14,986 nucleotides of DNA. It comes from Trueperaceae bacterium. GTDB lineage: Bacteria; Deinococcota; Deinococci; Deinococcales; Trueperaceae. The stretch's first letter is position 1; each line of letters starts with the position of its first letter. The notes under the pieces are model-generated. The model was given only the letters and a program-made list of their open reading frames with translations. It did not search any database and was not told the origin of the DNA. This document shows positions 1-7,042 of this stretch, piece after piece. The position numbers and the translations under genes were made by a program. The DNA lies in contig JAABSI010000071.1 in the NCBI GenBank assembly GCA_011390455.1, positions 1 through 14,986 of the forward strand, read 5' to 3'.

Positions 1-39
1 GGGTACCTCGGAGGAGCGCCCGCTGCCCGGCGAGCTCAT
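1..39 (-). CDS. Possible start of a gene running off the left edge
   Basis: An ATG at position 39 reads leftward as MSSPGSGRSSEVP for 13 codons and stays open to the window edge. It is preceded by a purine-rich AAGGGGG run about 8 nt upstream that could act as a ribosome binding site. It lies 53 bp downstream of the beta-lactamase-like gene on the same strand, so it could be the next gene of that unit. Thirteen residues are too few for any family assignment, and the opposite-strand frames here are also open. This is a tentative start only. Confidence 0.3.
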   Translation of the reverse strand, partial: MSSPGSGRSSEVP

Positions 40-92
40 GATCGTGCCCCCTTCTCGCTCACCGTTCGGGCGAGGAGGTGGGCCGCGCCGCC

Positions 93-2033
93 TCAATACC
101 GGAACCCCAGCAAGTTCCACGTGTCCAGGAACCAGACGAACGCGGCTCCGGCCACCACCACGACGGTGTAGTGAACGCGCGCGGCGACGCTCCCGTCCCC
201 GCGGACCCACGAGCGCCCGGCGAAGACGACACCGGCGATCGTCAGCGCGGTCCCCACCAACCCGATCGTCAGCACGACCTGCAGCAGCGGCGGGACGCCG
301 AACGCGATCTCCATGGGGTCGCGCAGGACGACGGCGAGGCTCGCGAGGAAGACGAGGAACGCCGCGCTCGCGGCCCACGTCGTCGTCCGAGCGACGCGGC
401 CCAGCGACGGACCCCCTCGCCGGCGCAGGGCGTAAAGGGGCCAACCGACGACCGCGGACAGGAAGGCCACCACCACACCGGCGAGGAGCCCGAGGTGGAA
501 GGCGGAGGTCTGATGCCAGGCCAACCGGTCGAAGGCGAGGTACGGCTGACTGCCGAGCAGGGCGCGGACGATCCGTCCCCCGTCGTCCTCCTGGAACACG
601 AGCAGGTCGCGCCCGCCGACCTCGCGGTAGACCAGGGGCTCGATCGGCGCCCAGCGCGTCGCGCCGAACGATCCCAGGTTCTGCGCCAGGAGGTGTCCGT
701 CGTCGGTCGCCCTGATCGCGGCCGCTTGGAGGAGGCCGCCCAACTTGTCGAGGGTGGTGTGGGCGACCCGCGTCGGCCGGTAGGTCCCGGCCACGTCGGA
801 GCGGCCGGCCACCGAAGCCGCGGGCTCCGCTGACGCGCCTTCGTCCGCCTCGTACCAATACGCGAAGAAGTCGTCGACGAAGGCGCGGGCGCCGACCGCG
901 CCGGCGGGCGTGCTGTAGGAGACGAACAGACCCAACCCATCCTCGGGCACCAGCACCAGCATGCTCTGGAAGGCGACGATGCTGCCGCCATGCCCGATGG
1001 TGCGGCGACCGGCGAGCGTCTGCTCGATGAAGCCGTGCGCGCTCCCGCTCAGGCGCGGATCCTGCGTGGTGTGGGTGCGGTGCATCGCCTCGACGGTCTC
1101 GGCACGCAAGATGGTGGCGCCGTCGAGCGTTCCGCCCTGGAGGTGCGCGCGCATGAAGCGAGCCAGGTCGTCGCCCGTGACGCTCATCGAGCCGGCGGGC
1201 GCCATCGGAACGAAGTCGAAGGACCGACGGACGAACGCTCCGCCGACCACGTCGTAGCCGACCGCGAGGTCCGCTTCGAGGGCGGCGGGCACGGGCTGCT
1301 CGCCCGTGCTGCGCGCCATGCCCAAGGGCTCGAGGATGCGCGCCGCGAGGTAGTCGTTCCACGCGAGCCCCGAGACCTCCTCGACGACGAGCGCCGCGAG
1401 GGCGGCGCCGTGGTTGGAGTACGCGGCGACGTCGCCCACTGGATGAACCCGTGCAGGGAGCCCAACGCCCAACAGCTCGGCCAGAGGCCGGACGGCATCC
1501 GCGCTGCGCGCGAACAGGCCCACCGATCGGTCCTCGAACCCCGCCGTGTGGGCCATCAGGTGGGCCAACGTCACCGGCTCCGGGAAGGTGTCCGGCACCC
1601 GAACGGTCCGCAGGTACGCGTTGACGTCGGTGTTCAGGTCCAGAGCGCCCTGCTCGACGAGCTGCATCACCGCGGTCCAGACGAAGAGCTTGGTGACCGA
1701 TCCGATGCGGAACGTCGTGCGCCCGGGATCCACCGGCGTCCCCGCCTCCAGGTCGGCATGCCCGTAGCCCTTGCTGAACGTCGGCCCCCCGACCTGGACG
1801 ACCGTGACGACGGCGCCCACCAGGTCGAGCTCATCGAACTGCGACGCCATCACGTCGTCGACGAACGCCTCGAGCGCGGCGAGGTCGAACGGAGCAGCAT
1901 CGGGCGCAGCGGCGTTGGGCGCGGCGGCGCCGGGCGCGCCGAGGACGAACGCGAAGAACAGGAGCAGGCGAGCGGCCGCACCCCACGCGACCGTGACCCC
2001 AGACCGCCGCGAACCACGCGATGGGGAGCGCAC
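93..2033 (-). CDS. Secreted serine beta-lactamase/penicillin-binding-protein-like hydrolase with C-terminal membrane domain
   Basis: This 646-residue protein belongs to the class C beta-lactamase/D-Ala-D-Ala carboxypeptidase/esterase superfamily (serine beta-lactamase-like fold). All three active-site signatures are visible: SVTK at 112-115 (nucleophile Ser112, Lys115), YSN at 205-207, and HGG at 348-350 in place of KTG. An N-terminal hydrophobic segment (about residues 20-38) followed by an Ala/Pro-rich stretch is a signal peptide or anchor, so the catalytic domain should lie outside the cytoplasm. After the catalytic domain and a linker, residues from about 510 to 646 hold four predicted transmembrane helices. 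The start is GTG: an in-frame TGA lies two codons upstream, and GGAGG sits 6 nt before the GTG. Known relatives include peptidases, esterases and beta-lactam-binding proteins, so the substrate cannot be told from sequence, and the HGG motif does not by itself indicate antibiotic resistance. Confidence 0.88.
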   Translation of the reverse strand: MRSPSRGSRRSGVTVAWGAAARLLLFFAFVLGAPGAAAPNAAAPDAAPFDLAALEAFVDDVMASQFDELDLVGAVVTVVQVGGPTFSKGYGHADLEAGTPVDPGRTTFRIGSVTKLFVWTAVMQLVEQGALDLNTDVNAYLRTVRVPDTFPEPVTLAHLMAHTAGFEDRSVGLFARSADAVRPLAELLGVGLPARVHPVGDVAAYSNHGAALAALVVEEVSGLAWNDYLAARILEPLGMARSTGEQPVPAALEADLAVGYDVVGGAFVRRSFDFVPMAPAGSMSVTGDDLARFMRAHLQGGTLDGATILRAETVEAMHRTHTTQDPRLSGSAHGFIEQTLAGRRTIGHGGSIVAFQSMLVLVPEDGLGLFVSYSTPAGAVGARAFVDDFFAYWYEADEGASAEPAASVAGRSDVAGTYRPTRVAHTTLDKLGGLLQAAAIRATDDGHLLAQNLGSFGATRWAPIEPLVYREVGGRDLLVFQEDDGGRIVRALLGSQPYLAFDRLAWHQTSAFHLGLLAGVVVAFLSAVVGWPLYALRRRGGPSLGRVARTTTWAASAAFLVFLASLAVVLRDPMEIAFGVPPLLQVVLTIGLVGTALTIAGVVFAGRSWVRGDGSVAARVHYTVVVVAGAAFVWFLDTWNLLGFRY

Positions 2034-2180
2034 GCGTCACCTCCGAACCGCCTCCACCCTCTCGTGCAATGGGGCTCCGTACCAGGGCCGAAGGTCACCC
2101 GCAGGGGACGACGCCGCGGCGCACACCGGACGTCACGAAGCACGCGGGAGACGGCGGGTCGGGCTGGCCGATGCGCCCAT

Positions 2181-2229
2181 CGATGCCCCCGGAACCTCGG
2201 ACTTCGTGCCAGAGGTTCCGGGGGCATCG
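2181..2229 (-). terminator. Perfect 18-bp inverted repeat (terminator-like hairpin)
   Basis: Arms CGATGCCCCCGGAACCTC (2181-2198) and GAGGTTCCGGGGGCATCG (2212-2229) are exact reverse complements around a 13-nt loop. The element starts 28 bp after the stop of the PEGA-like lipoprotein gene and lies about 150 bp before the beta-lactamase-like gene start. It is placed as an intrinsic terminator or 3'-end stabiliser for the lipoprotein transcript. There is no clear U-tract on either strand, so it is not a textbook intrinsic terminator. The rest of 2034-2256 shows no gene and no promoter I can support beyond the GGAGG used by the gene at 2033. Confidence 0.65.
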
Positions 2230-2256
2230 CTGCCTCGTCGGCTCGCTCGTTCGAGC

Positions 2257-3765
2257 TCAATCGGCAGGCGTGTTCAGTTCCGCAGCAAGGGCGTCGCAGT
2301 GATCCCACGAGTCCAAGCCCACGGGGTCGACGTAGGCCACGACGGCGTCGTACAGGTGGATGAAGTAGATGACGGCGCGCGCGTCTTCGGCCATCTGGGC
2401 GTAGCCGGCCAGGTCGTCCTGCTTCGGCGTCGGGTCACTGAACTCCACGACGTCCAACAGGCGCTCTGCCTGATACCCAGCGCCCACGTTCGCGGGGTCG
2501 AGGTACACGACGCAGCCAGGGAAGGTGGCGCCGCGATCGTAGGTGAAGCCGGAGTAGTCGACGAAGTACTCGTTCAGCTCCGCCGAGTAGTGCGAATCGT
2601 TGGGCCAGCCGATCGAGTCGACCATGTCGACGGCGATCCCCATGACGCGGTCGTGGTACGCCACCGCGTCGACGTTGATGGTGCCGAACTTGCTCGCCGC
2701 GCCGCCGAGCGCAAACGACGACAGCTCCCAAGGGGTCCACTGGTCGAAGTCGTCGTGGACGAGCTGGAACGGGAACGGGTACGCGTCGGCGCCGGGCAGC
2801 GTGCCCGTCTCGAGGAGCGCTTCGCGCATGCCCTGCAGTTTGGGCATGGCGTCGATCGTCACGCCCGCGAAGGTCGGCCGACCTGCGGCGTCGAGGGTGA
2901 ACGCGGACGGGTCCGTGGCGAGGATCAGCGCTTCGACCTCGCGCATGTGCTGGAGCAGGACGTGCTTGGGCGCACGTGCCAGGTTCAGGCGTTCGAGTTC
3001 GACCTCCTTGGCGAAGGTGCCGTAGTTGAAGGTCGCGCCGTTCGGCAGCGTGATCACCAGAGGATCGCAGGGCTCCCCACCCTCGTCTTCCTCGTGATCG
3101 TCCGGTGGTCCCGGGTCGATGGGGCGCGCGGAGGTTCCGACGTCCGGAGCGGCACTCGTTTCGACTGGCAGGAACTCGTCGTAATGCGCGAACAATGGTA
3201 CGAGCGTCACGTCCCGACCGTCCACCGGGTTCTCGATCGCTTCCAGGTACTCGGGCAAGGCGCCTTCGAGGAGGTAGTACGGGTTCGGAACGGACTCCGT
3301 CGTGATGGGCTGCACGCAATACGAGGTGCCGTGCTCGCCTTCCCAAGGACCATCGGTGATCGGAACGCCATGAACGTCGCGGTAGAGCAGCAGCAACTCG
3401 GAGTACGAGTCGCCCTTGCCGCCACCGCCGCCGCCACCGCCGCCACCGCCGGGGCCCTTGCCGGCCATGATCTCGAGGGTGAGGCGTTCGCGTTCTTGAA
3501 TCCCGATGGTGACGTACTGGACGACCACGTCGTCGCCTTCGCCGGTCACCACCACGTACGTGCCGGGCTGCAGGGACGTGAGCGTGACGTCCCCGTACCC
3601 CTCGTGAATGAGGGCGCCGTCGATCTCCCGAGTGACGGTGACCCGTGCGTCATCCGGATCGACGTCGATGTCGAGCGTGGAGCCCATGGGTGTCTGTTCG
3701 CAAGCGACCAAGAGCGCGACCAAGAATGCTGCAACGAACACGAGTCGAGCGATTCTGCGATTCAT
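2257..3765 (-). CDS. Lipoprotein with PEGA-like domain and poly-Gly linker, function unknown
   Basis: This 502-residue protein has a lipoprotein signal peptide (basic start, hydrophobic core, LLVAC with Cys22). Residues about 30-100 resemble a PEGA-type beta domain (short strands, then a D-V-T-L-x-x-L-x-P-G-T-Y-V-V pattern), as found in surface proteins. A run of 11 Gly (106-116), bracketed by GKGP and KGD, links it to a larger acidic region of about 385 residues that I do not recognise. That region is rich in Asp/Glu and aromatics, has scattered Cys, and contains a Pro/Asp/Glu-rich stretch around 205-225. An ATG six codons upstream (3783) is open, but GGAGG lies inside that extension, 6 nt before the ATG at 3765, so 3765 is preferred. 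It lies 95 bp downstream of the Ig-repeat lipoprotein on the same strand, so co-transcription and a shared envelope role are plausible but unproven. Confidence 0.8.
   Translation of the reverse strand: MNRRIARLVFVAAFLVALLVACEQTPMGSTLDIDVDPDDARVTVTREIDGALIHEGYGDVTLTSLQPGTYVVVTGEGDDVVVQYVTIGIQERERLTLEIMAGKGPGGGGGGGGGGGKGDSYSELLLLYRDVHGVPITDGPWEGEHGTSYCVQPITTESVPNPYYLLEGALPEYLEAIENPVDGRDVTLVPLFAHYDEFLPVETSAAPDVGTSARPIDPGPPDDHEEDEGGEPCDPLVITLPNGATFNYGTFAKEVELERLNLARAPKHVLLQHMREVEALILATDPSAFTLDAAGRPTFAGVTIDAMPKLQGMREALLETGTLPGADAYPFPFQLVHDDFDQWTPWELSSFALGGAASKFGTINVDAVAYHDRVMGIAVDMVDSIGWPNDSHYSAELNEYFVDYSGFTYDRGATFPGCVVYLDPANVGAGYQAERLLDVVEFSDPTPKQDDLAGYAQMAEDARAVIYFIHLYDAVVAYVDPVGLDSWDHCDALAAELNTPAD
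3418..3450 (-). repeat. GGC/GGT trinucleotide tract encoding 11 glycines
   Basis: Eleven consecutive Gly codons, eight GGC and three GGT on the coding strand, form a near-perfect trinucleotide microsatellite inside the lipoprotein gene. It encodes the flexible hinge between the PEGA-like domain and the large C-terminal region. Such tracts can change length by slippage in steps of one residue while keeping the frame. Confidence 0.85.
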
Positions 3766-3860
3766 CTCGTTCCTCCAAGACACTCCTTCACCTGTTCAGG
3801 AACGCACCACCGATCTCGGGCATGATCTGGATTCTCGCCCCCTTCCGTGGTGTCCGAGCT

Positions 3861-5153
3861 TCACTCCGTGACCAGAAGGTCGACGGAAGCATTGTCCCCC
3901 TGCCGGTCGCCGAGGGCCTGCACCGTGATCTGGTAGCTGCCGGTCGGCACGTTGATCCCGATGGCGACCGTCATGGTGCTGGCATCTGCAGCCAGAGCAG
4001 GCTCGAACGTCAGGTCGATGTGTTGGGCACTCGGGTCCACGATCGCCGAGAGCGCCACGGGAACGACGAAGCCGGCCGCGCGCTCGATGGTCACCGCGAC
4101 CTGGGCTTGCTGACCGCGCATCAGGGTCAGCGTGGAAGGTTCGACGAGCACGTCGAAGTCGGCGTCTGCGCCTGGACCGACGACCAACGAGAGCGGCAGG
4201 GTGCCGCTGTGGCCGGACGCGCTCTCGGCCCGCACCGTCAGCGCGTACGAACCCACGGCGACGGTATCGGCCACGTCCAGCGTCAGCATGCTGCCCGTCG
4301 TGGTGCTGGGGTTGGGGACGAAGCTGCCGCCGACGCCCGCCGGTGCGCCCTCGAGCGTCAAGGCGAGCGCTTCGGAGAAGCTCGCGGTGCGTTCGATACC
4401 GATGAGCAGCCCGATGCTCCCGGGTGCATCGACGGCGACCTCCTGTACGACGGAGACGAGGCGGAAGCCACGCTCCGTGACGGTCACGGTCAGGTCGGCC
4501 GAATGCGCCACCGCACCCGACGTCGCCTCGACGGTCAACGCGTGCACCCCGACCGCCGCATCGCTCCCGACCTGCAAGCTCAGCGAGCTGGCCGAACCCG
4601 TGACCGGATTGGGCTCGAACGATCCCACGATGCCCGTGGGCGCATCCGTGAGGGCGAGGACGACGCCCTCCGAGAAGCTAGCGTTGCGGACGAGGGCGAT
4701 GGCCACACTGGCTTGGAGGCTCTGCTCGACGGCAAGGCTGGCCGGAGCCAGCGACAGGGCGAAATCCGTCGGGCCGGCTGCGACGTTCAGGATCAACGAC
4801 ACCTGGGCTACGATCCCGTCGCTCTCGCCCTGCACGTGCATCGTGTACGTGCCGGGTTGCACGCTTGCGGCCACATCCAACGTCATCGTGCTGATGGTGC
4901 CGCAGCCCAAGGAGTCCGGGACGAAGGTGCCCGAAACACCGTTCGGAGCGGACGCGAGCGTGAGCGTCGCCACGCCCACGAAGCCCGGCTCGCACTCGGT
5001 CGCGATCTCCGTGGCACCCGTCGCGCCCTGGACGATCGTCAGACTCGTTTCGGTGAGCACTAAACTGAAGCTGGCGGACGGCTGCCGATGGCATGCCCCG
5101 AAGAGGACGACCGCGAGGCAAGCGAGGAACATCCAAAGCTTGTGGGCACGCAT
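3861..5153 (-). CDS. Lipoprotein built of four Ig-like repeats
   Basis: This 430-residue protein has a lipoprotein-type signal peptide ending LFGAC (Cys21; Phe at -3 is less common). The rest is four tandem beta-rich repeats of about 95-100 residues (roughly 27-125, 127-222, 226-320, 325-430). Each repeats the same scheme: an opening strand, a 'SFSE.(V/L).LTL..AP.G(V/I).GSF.P(N)P' segment, an S-x-L-x-L-x-V strand, then 'V..G.Y.LTV.A.S'. This is typical of bacterial Ig-like surface modules used as stalks or for adhesion. The first repeat diverges and has two extra Cys that might pair. No catalytic motif is seen. The frame is open upstream to 5423, but only the ATG at 5153 has both a signal peptide and an SD (GAGGTGG, 7 nt away). 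It probably leads a transcription unit with the lipoprotein at 2257-3765. Confidence 0.82.
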   Translation of the reverse strand: MRAHKLWMFLACLAVVLFGACHRQPSASFSLVLTETSLTIVQGATGATEIATECEPGFVGVATLTLASAPNGVSGTFVPDSLGCGTISTMTLDVAASVQPGTYTMHVQGESDGIVAQVSLILNVAAGPTDFALSLAPASLAVEQSLQASVAIALVRNASFSEGVVLALTDAPTGIVGSFEPNPVTGSASSLSLQVGSDAAVGVHALTVEATSGAVAHSADLTVTVTERGFRLVSVVQEVAVDAPGSIGLLIGIERTASFSEALALTLEGAPAGVGGSFVPNPSTTTGSMLTLDVADTVAVGSYALTVRAESASGHSGTLPLSLVVGPGADADFDVLVEPSTLTLMRGQQAQVAVTIERAAGFVVPVALSAIVDPSAQHIDLTFEPALAADASTMTVAIGINVPTGSYQITVQALGDRQGDNASVDLLVTE

Positions 5154-5394
5154 CTTTGCACCACCTCTGCGAAACCGAGCGACGACGGGCAGATGGTGAG
5201 CCCATGACCGGCTTGGGCTGGTGGACCATTGATAGGTCCGCTTTGGTGTCGAAACGAGGGGCAAACGTCCCGTAACCTTCATGAGATACTTGATAATTTT
5301 GGTGTGCGATGCCCTCGTTCGCTTCGCGGCGTACCGTCGCCCGGGTCCGGCGTCCCGACCCCCTGCCGCTAGCATGATCCGGGAGGACGACGGC
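5154..5394. promoter_or_regulatory. Divergent intergenic region with an AT-rich island
   Basis: These 241 bp separate the divergent Ig-repeat lipoprotein (minus) and CPBP gene (plus). Positions about 5270-5310 are conspicuously AT-rich for this window (ATGAGATACTTGATAATTTT at 5281-5300), as expected where a promoter melts. For the plus-strand gene, TAGCAT at 5370-5375 fits a TANNNT -10 box whose start point would fall just before the GGGAGG at 5381-5386. I cannot find a good -35 for either direction, so the exact promoters are uncertain. No convincing gene is present here. Confidence 0.4.
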
Positions 5395-6207
5395 ATGGAC
5401 GCTTCGTCTCGAAAGGTACCCACGGCGCACGGCGGCTGGTTCGCCGTCGCGATCTCCGTCGCCGTCGCGATCGGGCTAGCGGTCGCGATCTGGTCCGTGC
5501 TCTACCGCTGGGCGGGCTACGGGACGACGACGCGGGTCGTGGCGCACCTCGCCTTCTTCGTGGCGGCGTTCGTGCTCGCCGCTCGGTTCCGCATCCCCCT
5601 ACGGTCGATCGGCCTCAGCGGGCGCGATGCGGCGTGGGCGGCCGGGGTGGGCGCCCTTGCGTACGGCGTCGTGATGGGCGGTGCCGGCGCCTTCAACGCC
5701 GTGCTGGGCACGGAGTTCACGGTCCTCCGATCGCGGTACGACCCGGTCGCGTTCTTCGATGCCTGGATCCTCACGGCGCTCGGGGAGGAGCTCCTGTTCG
5801 CGGGGGTGGTCTTCACCCTCATCGCCGCCGCGTTGCCGCGGCGACGCCGCTGGTGGGCGGTGCCGTTCACGGCCCTGGCTTTCGCGGCCATGCACCTCCC
5901 CGGCTACTTGGCCATCGGGTACCCCGCCGCGTCAGTCCTCGGCCGTCTTGCGCTCAACGCCGTGTCGTGGAGCATCTTCGGCGCGATCTACCTGCTGTCG
6001 GGCAACCTCTGGCTGGTCGTGGTCGCGCACGCCGCGACCGACCTCGGCTTCACGCCCCTCATCACCAACCAGCCCCTGTGGGGGTTGGCGTTCATGGCGC
6101 TCCTGGTCGGGGGGGCGTGGTGGCACGGTCGGTCCGATCGGCAGGCGCCTCCAGGCGGTGACCCCCGGGTTCGGTACGCCGGCGAGCATCGCTCCGGGCA
6201 TGAGTAG
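5395..6207 (+). CDS. CPBP-family intramembrane protease-like membrane protein
   Basis: This is a 270-residue polytopic membrane protein with about seven or eight hydrophobic helices. The three landmarks of the CPBP (CAAX protease and bacteriocin-processing, ABI) family are present in order: Glu131-Glu132 in GEELLFAG, His167 in FAAMHLPG, and His212 with Asp216 in VAHAATD. In known members the two Glu and the His residues form the membrane-embedded active site. The canonical first motif is EExxxR; here residue 136 is Ala where Arg is usual, so activity or specificity may differ. The start at 5395 is chosen because GGGAGG lies 8 nt upstream. Earlier in-frame ATGs (5281, 5374) add a non-membrane Arg-rich stretch and have no SD. 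The substrate is unknown; relatives act in prenyl-protein processing, bacteriocin self-immunity or regulated proteolysis. Confidence 0.85.
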   Translation: MDASSRKVPTAHGGWFAVAISVAVAIGLAVAIWSVLYRWAGYGTTTRVVAHLAFFVAAFVLAARFRIPLRSIGLSGRDAAWAAGVGALAYGVVMGGAGAFNAVLGTEFTVLRSRYDPVAFFDAWILTALGEELLFAGVVFTLIAAALPRRRRWWAVPFTALAFAAMHLPGYLAIGYPAASVLGRLALNAVSWSIFGAIYLLSGNLWLVVVAHAATDLGFTPLITNQPLWGLAFMALLVGGAWWHGRSDRQAPPGGDPRVRYAGEHRSGHE

Positions 6208-6301
6208 ACGGCTGCCCAGCCGACGTCGGCAGTTGCCCGGCGCGCCCCGATGCCGCCGAACGATCCGGCTAGCTTGGAGTTACGACGTCGCGAGGTGACA
6301 T

Positions 6302-6316
6302 CACATGTGCTATCAT
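6302..6316 (+). promoter_or_regulatory. Putative vapBC -10 box with abutting palindrome, leaderless start
   Basis: TATCAT (6311-6316) matches a TANNNT -10 hexamer and ends 6 nt before the GTG at 6323. Transcription would therefore begin at or next to the start codon, giving a leaderless mRNA. No SD is visible before the GTG, which agrees with this. The 8-bp palindrome CACATGTG (6302-6309) directly abuts the -10 box, where an antitoxin or toxin-antitoxin complex could bind for autorepression. No convincing -35 is seen. A further 12-bp palindrome, GCCGACGTCGGC, lies upstream at 6219-6230. Confidence 0.45.
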
Positions 6317-6322
6317 GATGCC

Positions 6323-6547
6323 GTGGAACGCACCACCTTGTCGATTCCCGGCCCCCTTCTCGAACGGCTCCGTTCGGCCGCGGCCGAACGGCGCGTCTCG
6401 ATGGCCGAGTTCGTGCGGGAGGCGCTCGAAGAGAAGCTCGCGGCGCGGCGGCCCCGGCCGCGGAGCCTGGGCATCGGGGCTTCGGGTCGCCACGACACCG
6501 CCCGCGAGGCGTCCACCGAGCGCCCCGAACCGCGTGCATGGCGCTGA
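6323..6547 (+). CDS. vapB: VapB-like ribbon-helix-helix antitoxin
   Basis: This 74-residue protein begins MERTTLSIPGPLLERLRSAA, a short beta strand followed by two helices (the second in RRVSMAEFVREALEEKL). This is the layout of CopG/ribbon-helix-helix DNA-binding antitoxins. The basic, disordered-looking C-terminal tail (about 46-74) would be the part that wraps and blocks the toxin. GTG at 6323 is preferred because a frame opening 18 nt earlier adds residues before the strand that mates with DNA, and because the TATCAT box predicts transcription starting here. The gene overlaps the PIN-domain gene by 10 nt, the usual antitoxin-first arrangement with translational coupling. Family members bind their own promoter and neutralise the VapC ribonuclease. 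The assignment rests on fold pattern and context. Confidence 0.75.
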   Translation: MERTTLSIPGPLLERLRSAAAERRVSMAEFVREALEEKLAARRPRPRSLGIGASGRHDTAREASTERPEPRAWR

Positions 6548-6963
6548 TCCTCGACACCGGTCCGCTGTACGCCGCCCTCGACCGCGACGACGCCGACCAC
6601 GCGACCTGCCGTCGGCTGCTCGAGTCCGCCAGCGAGCCCCTCGTCGTGCCCGCGCCGGTCCTCGTCGAGGTGGAGTACTGGACGCACCGCCGCCTAGGGA
6701 CGGGCGCCTGGCTCGCCCTACTCGACGACATCGACGCAGGGGCGTTCACCGTCGAGGACCTCACCGCCGCCGACTACCGGCGGGTTCGAGAGCTCTGCGA
6801 CCGGTACGCCGACGCCGACATCGGGTTCGTCGACGCCGCCGTACTCGCCGTGACCGAACGGCTCGCCGAACCGAAGCTCGCGACCCTAGACCGGCGCCAC
6901 TTCGGAACGCTCCGCCCGCGGCACGTCGACGCGCTCGTGCTGTTGCCCCTCGACGCGCCCTGA
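6538..6963 (+). CDS. vapC: VapC-like PIN-domain toxin (ribonuclease)
   Basis: This 141-residue protein has the length and acidic-residue pattern of VapC toxins. Asp6 lies in LILDTGPLYA, Glu44 in PVLVEVEYW, Asp94/Asp99 in ADIGFVDAAVLAV, and Asp118 in ATLDRRHF. In the PIN family these carboxylates bind Mg2+/Mn2+ and cleave RNA, often tRNA or rRNA. All four positions are intact, so the toxin looks active. The ATG overlaps the end of the antitoxin gene and has no SD of its own, implying coupled translation and joint regulation. VapBC pairs of this kind are common on chromosomes and are often horizontally mobile, but base composition here matches the surroundings. A 79-bp gap with no clear terminator separates it from the convergent hydrolase gene. 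Confidence 0.88.
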   Translation: MALILDTGPLYAALDRDDADHATCRRLLESASEPLVVPAPVLVEVEYWTHRRLGTGAWLALLDDIDAGAFTVEDLTAADYRRVRELCDRYADADIGFVDAAVLAVTERLAEPKLATLDRRHFGTLRPRHVDALVLLPLDAP

Positions 6964-7042
6964 GGACGCACGACGCGCGCGGCGGTCGAACGGCTGCCGG
7001 GCGCCCACCGGCGGGTCGGGGCGTGGCCGGCGCCTCGCGTCG

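Noticed and set aside
1771..3825. Long plus-strand open frame opposite the beta-lactamase-like and PEGA-like genes
   Set aside because: No signal peptide, SD or motif; the opposite strand carries convincing lipoprotein and hydrolase signatures.
6323..6963. VapBC pair as part of a mobile or defence island
   Set aside because: No other defence or mobility genes lie nearby and composition matches the flanks, so it is treated as an ordinary chromosomal toxin-antitoxin pair.
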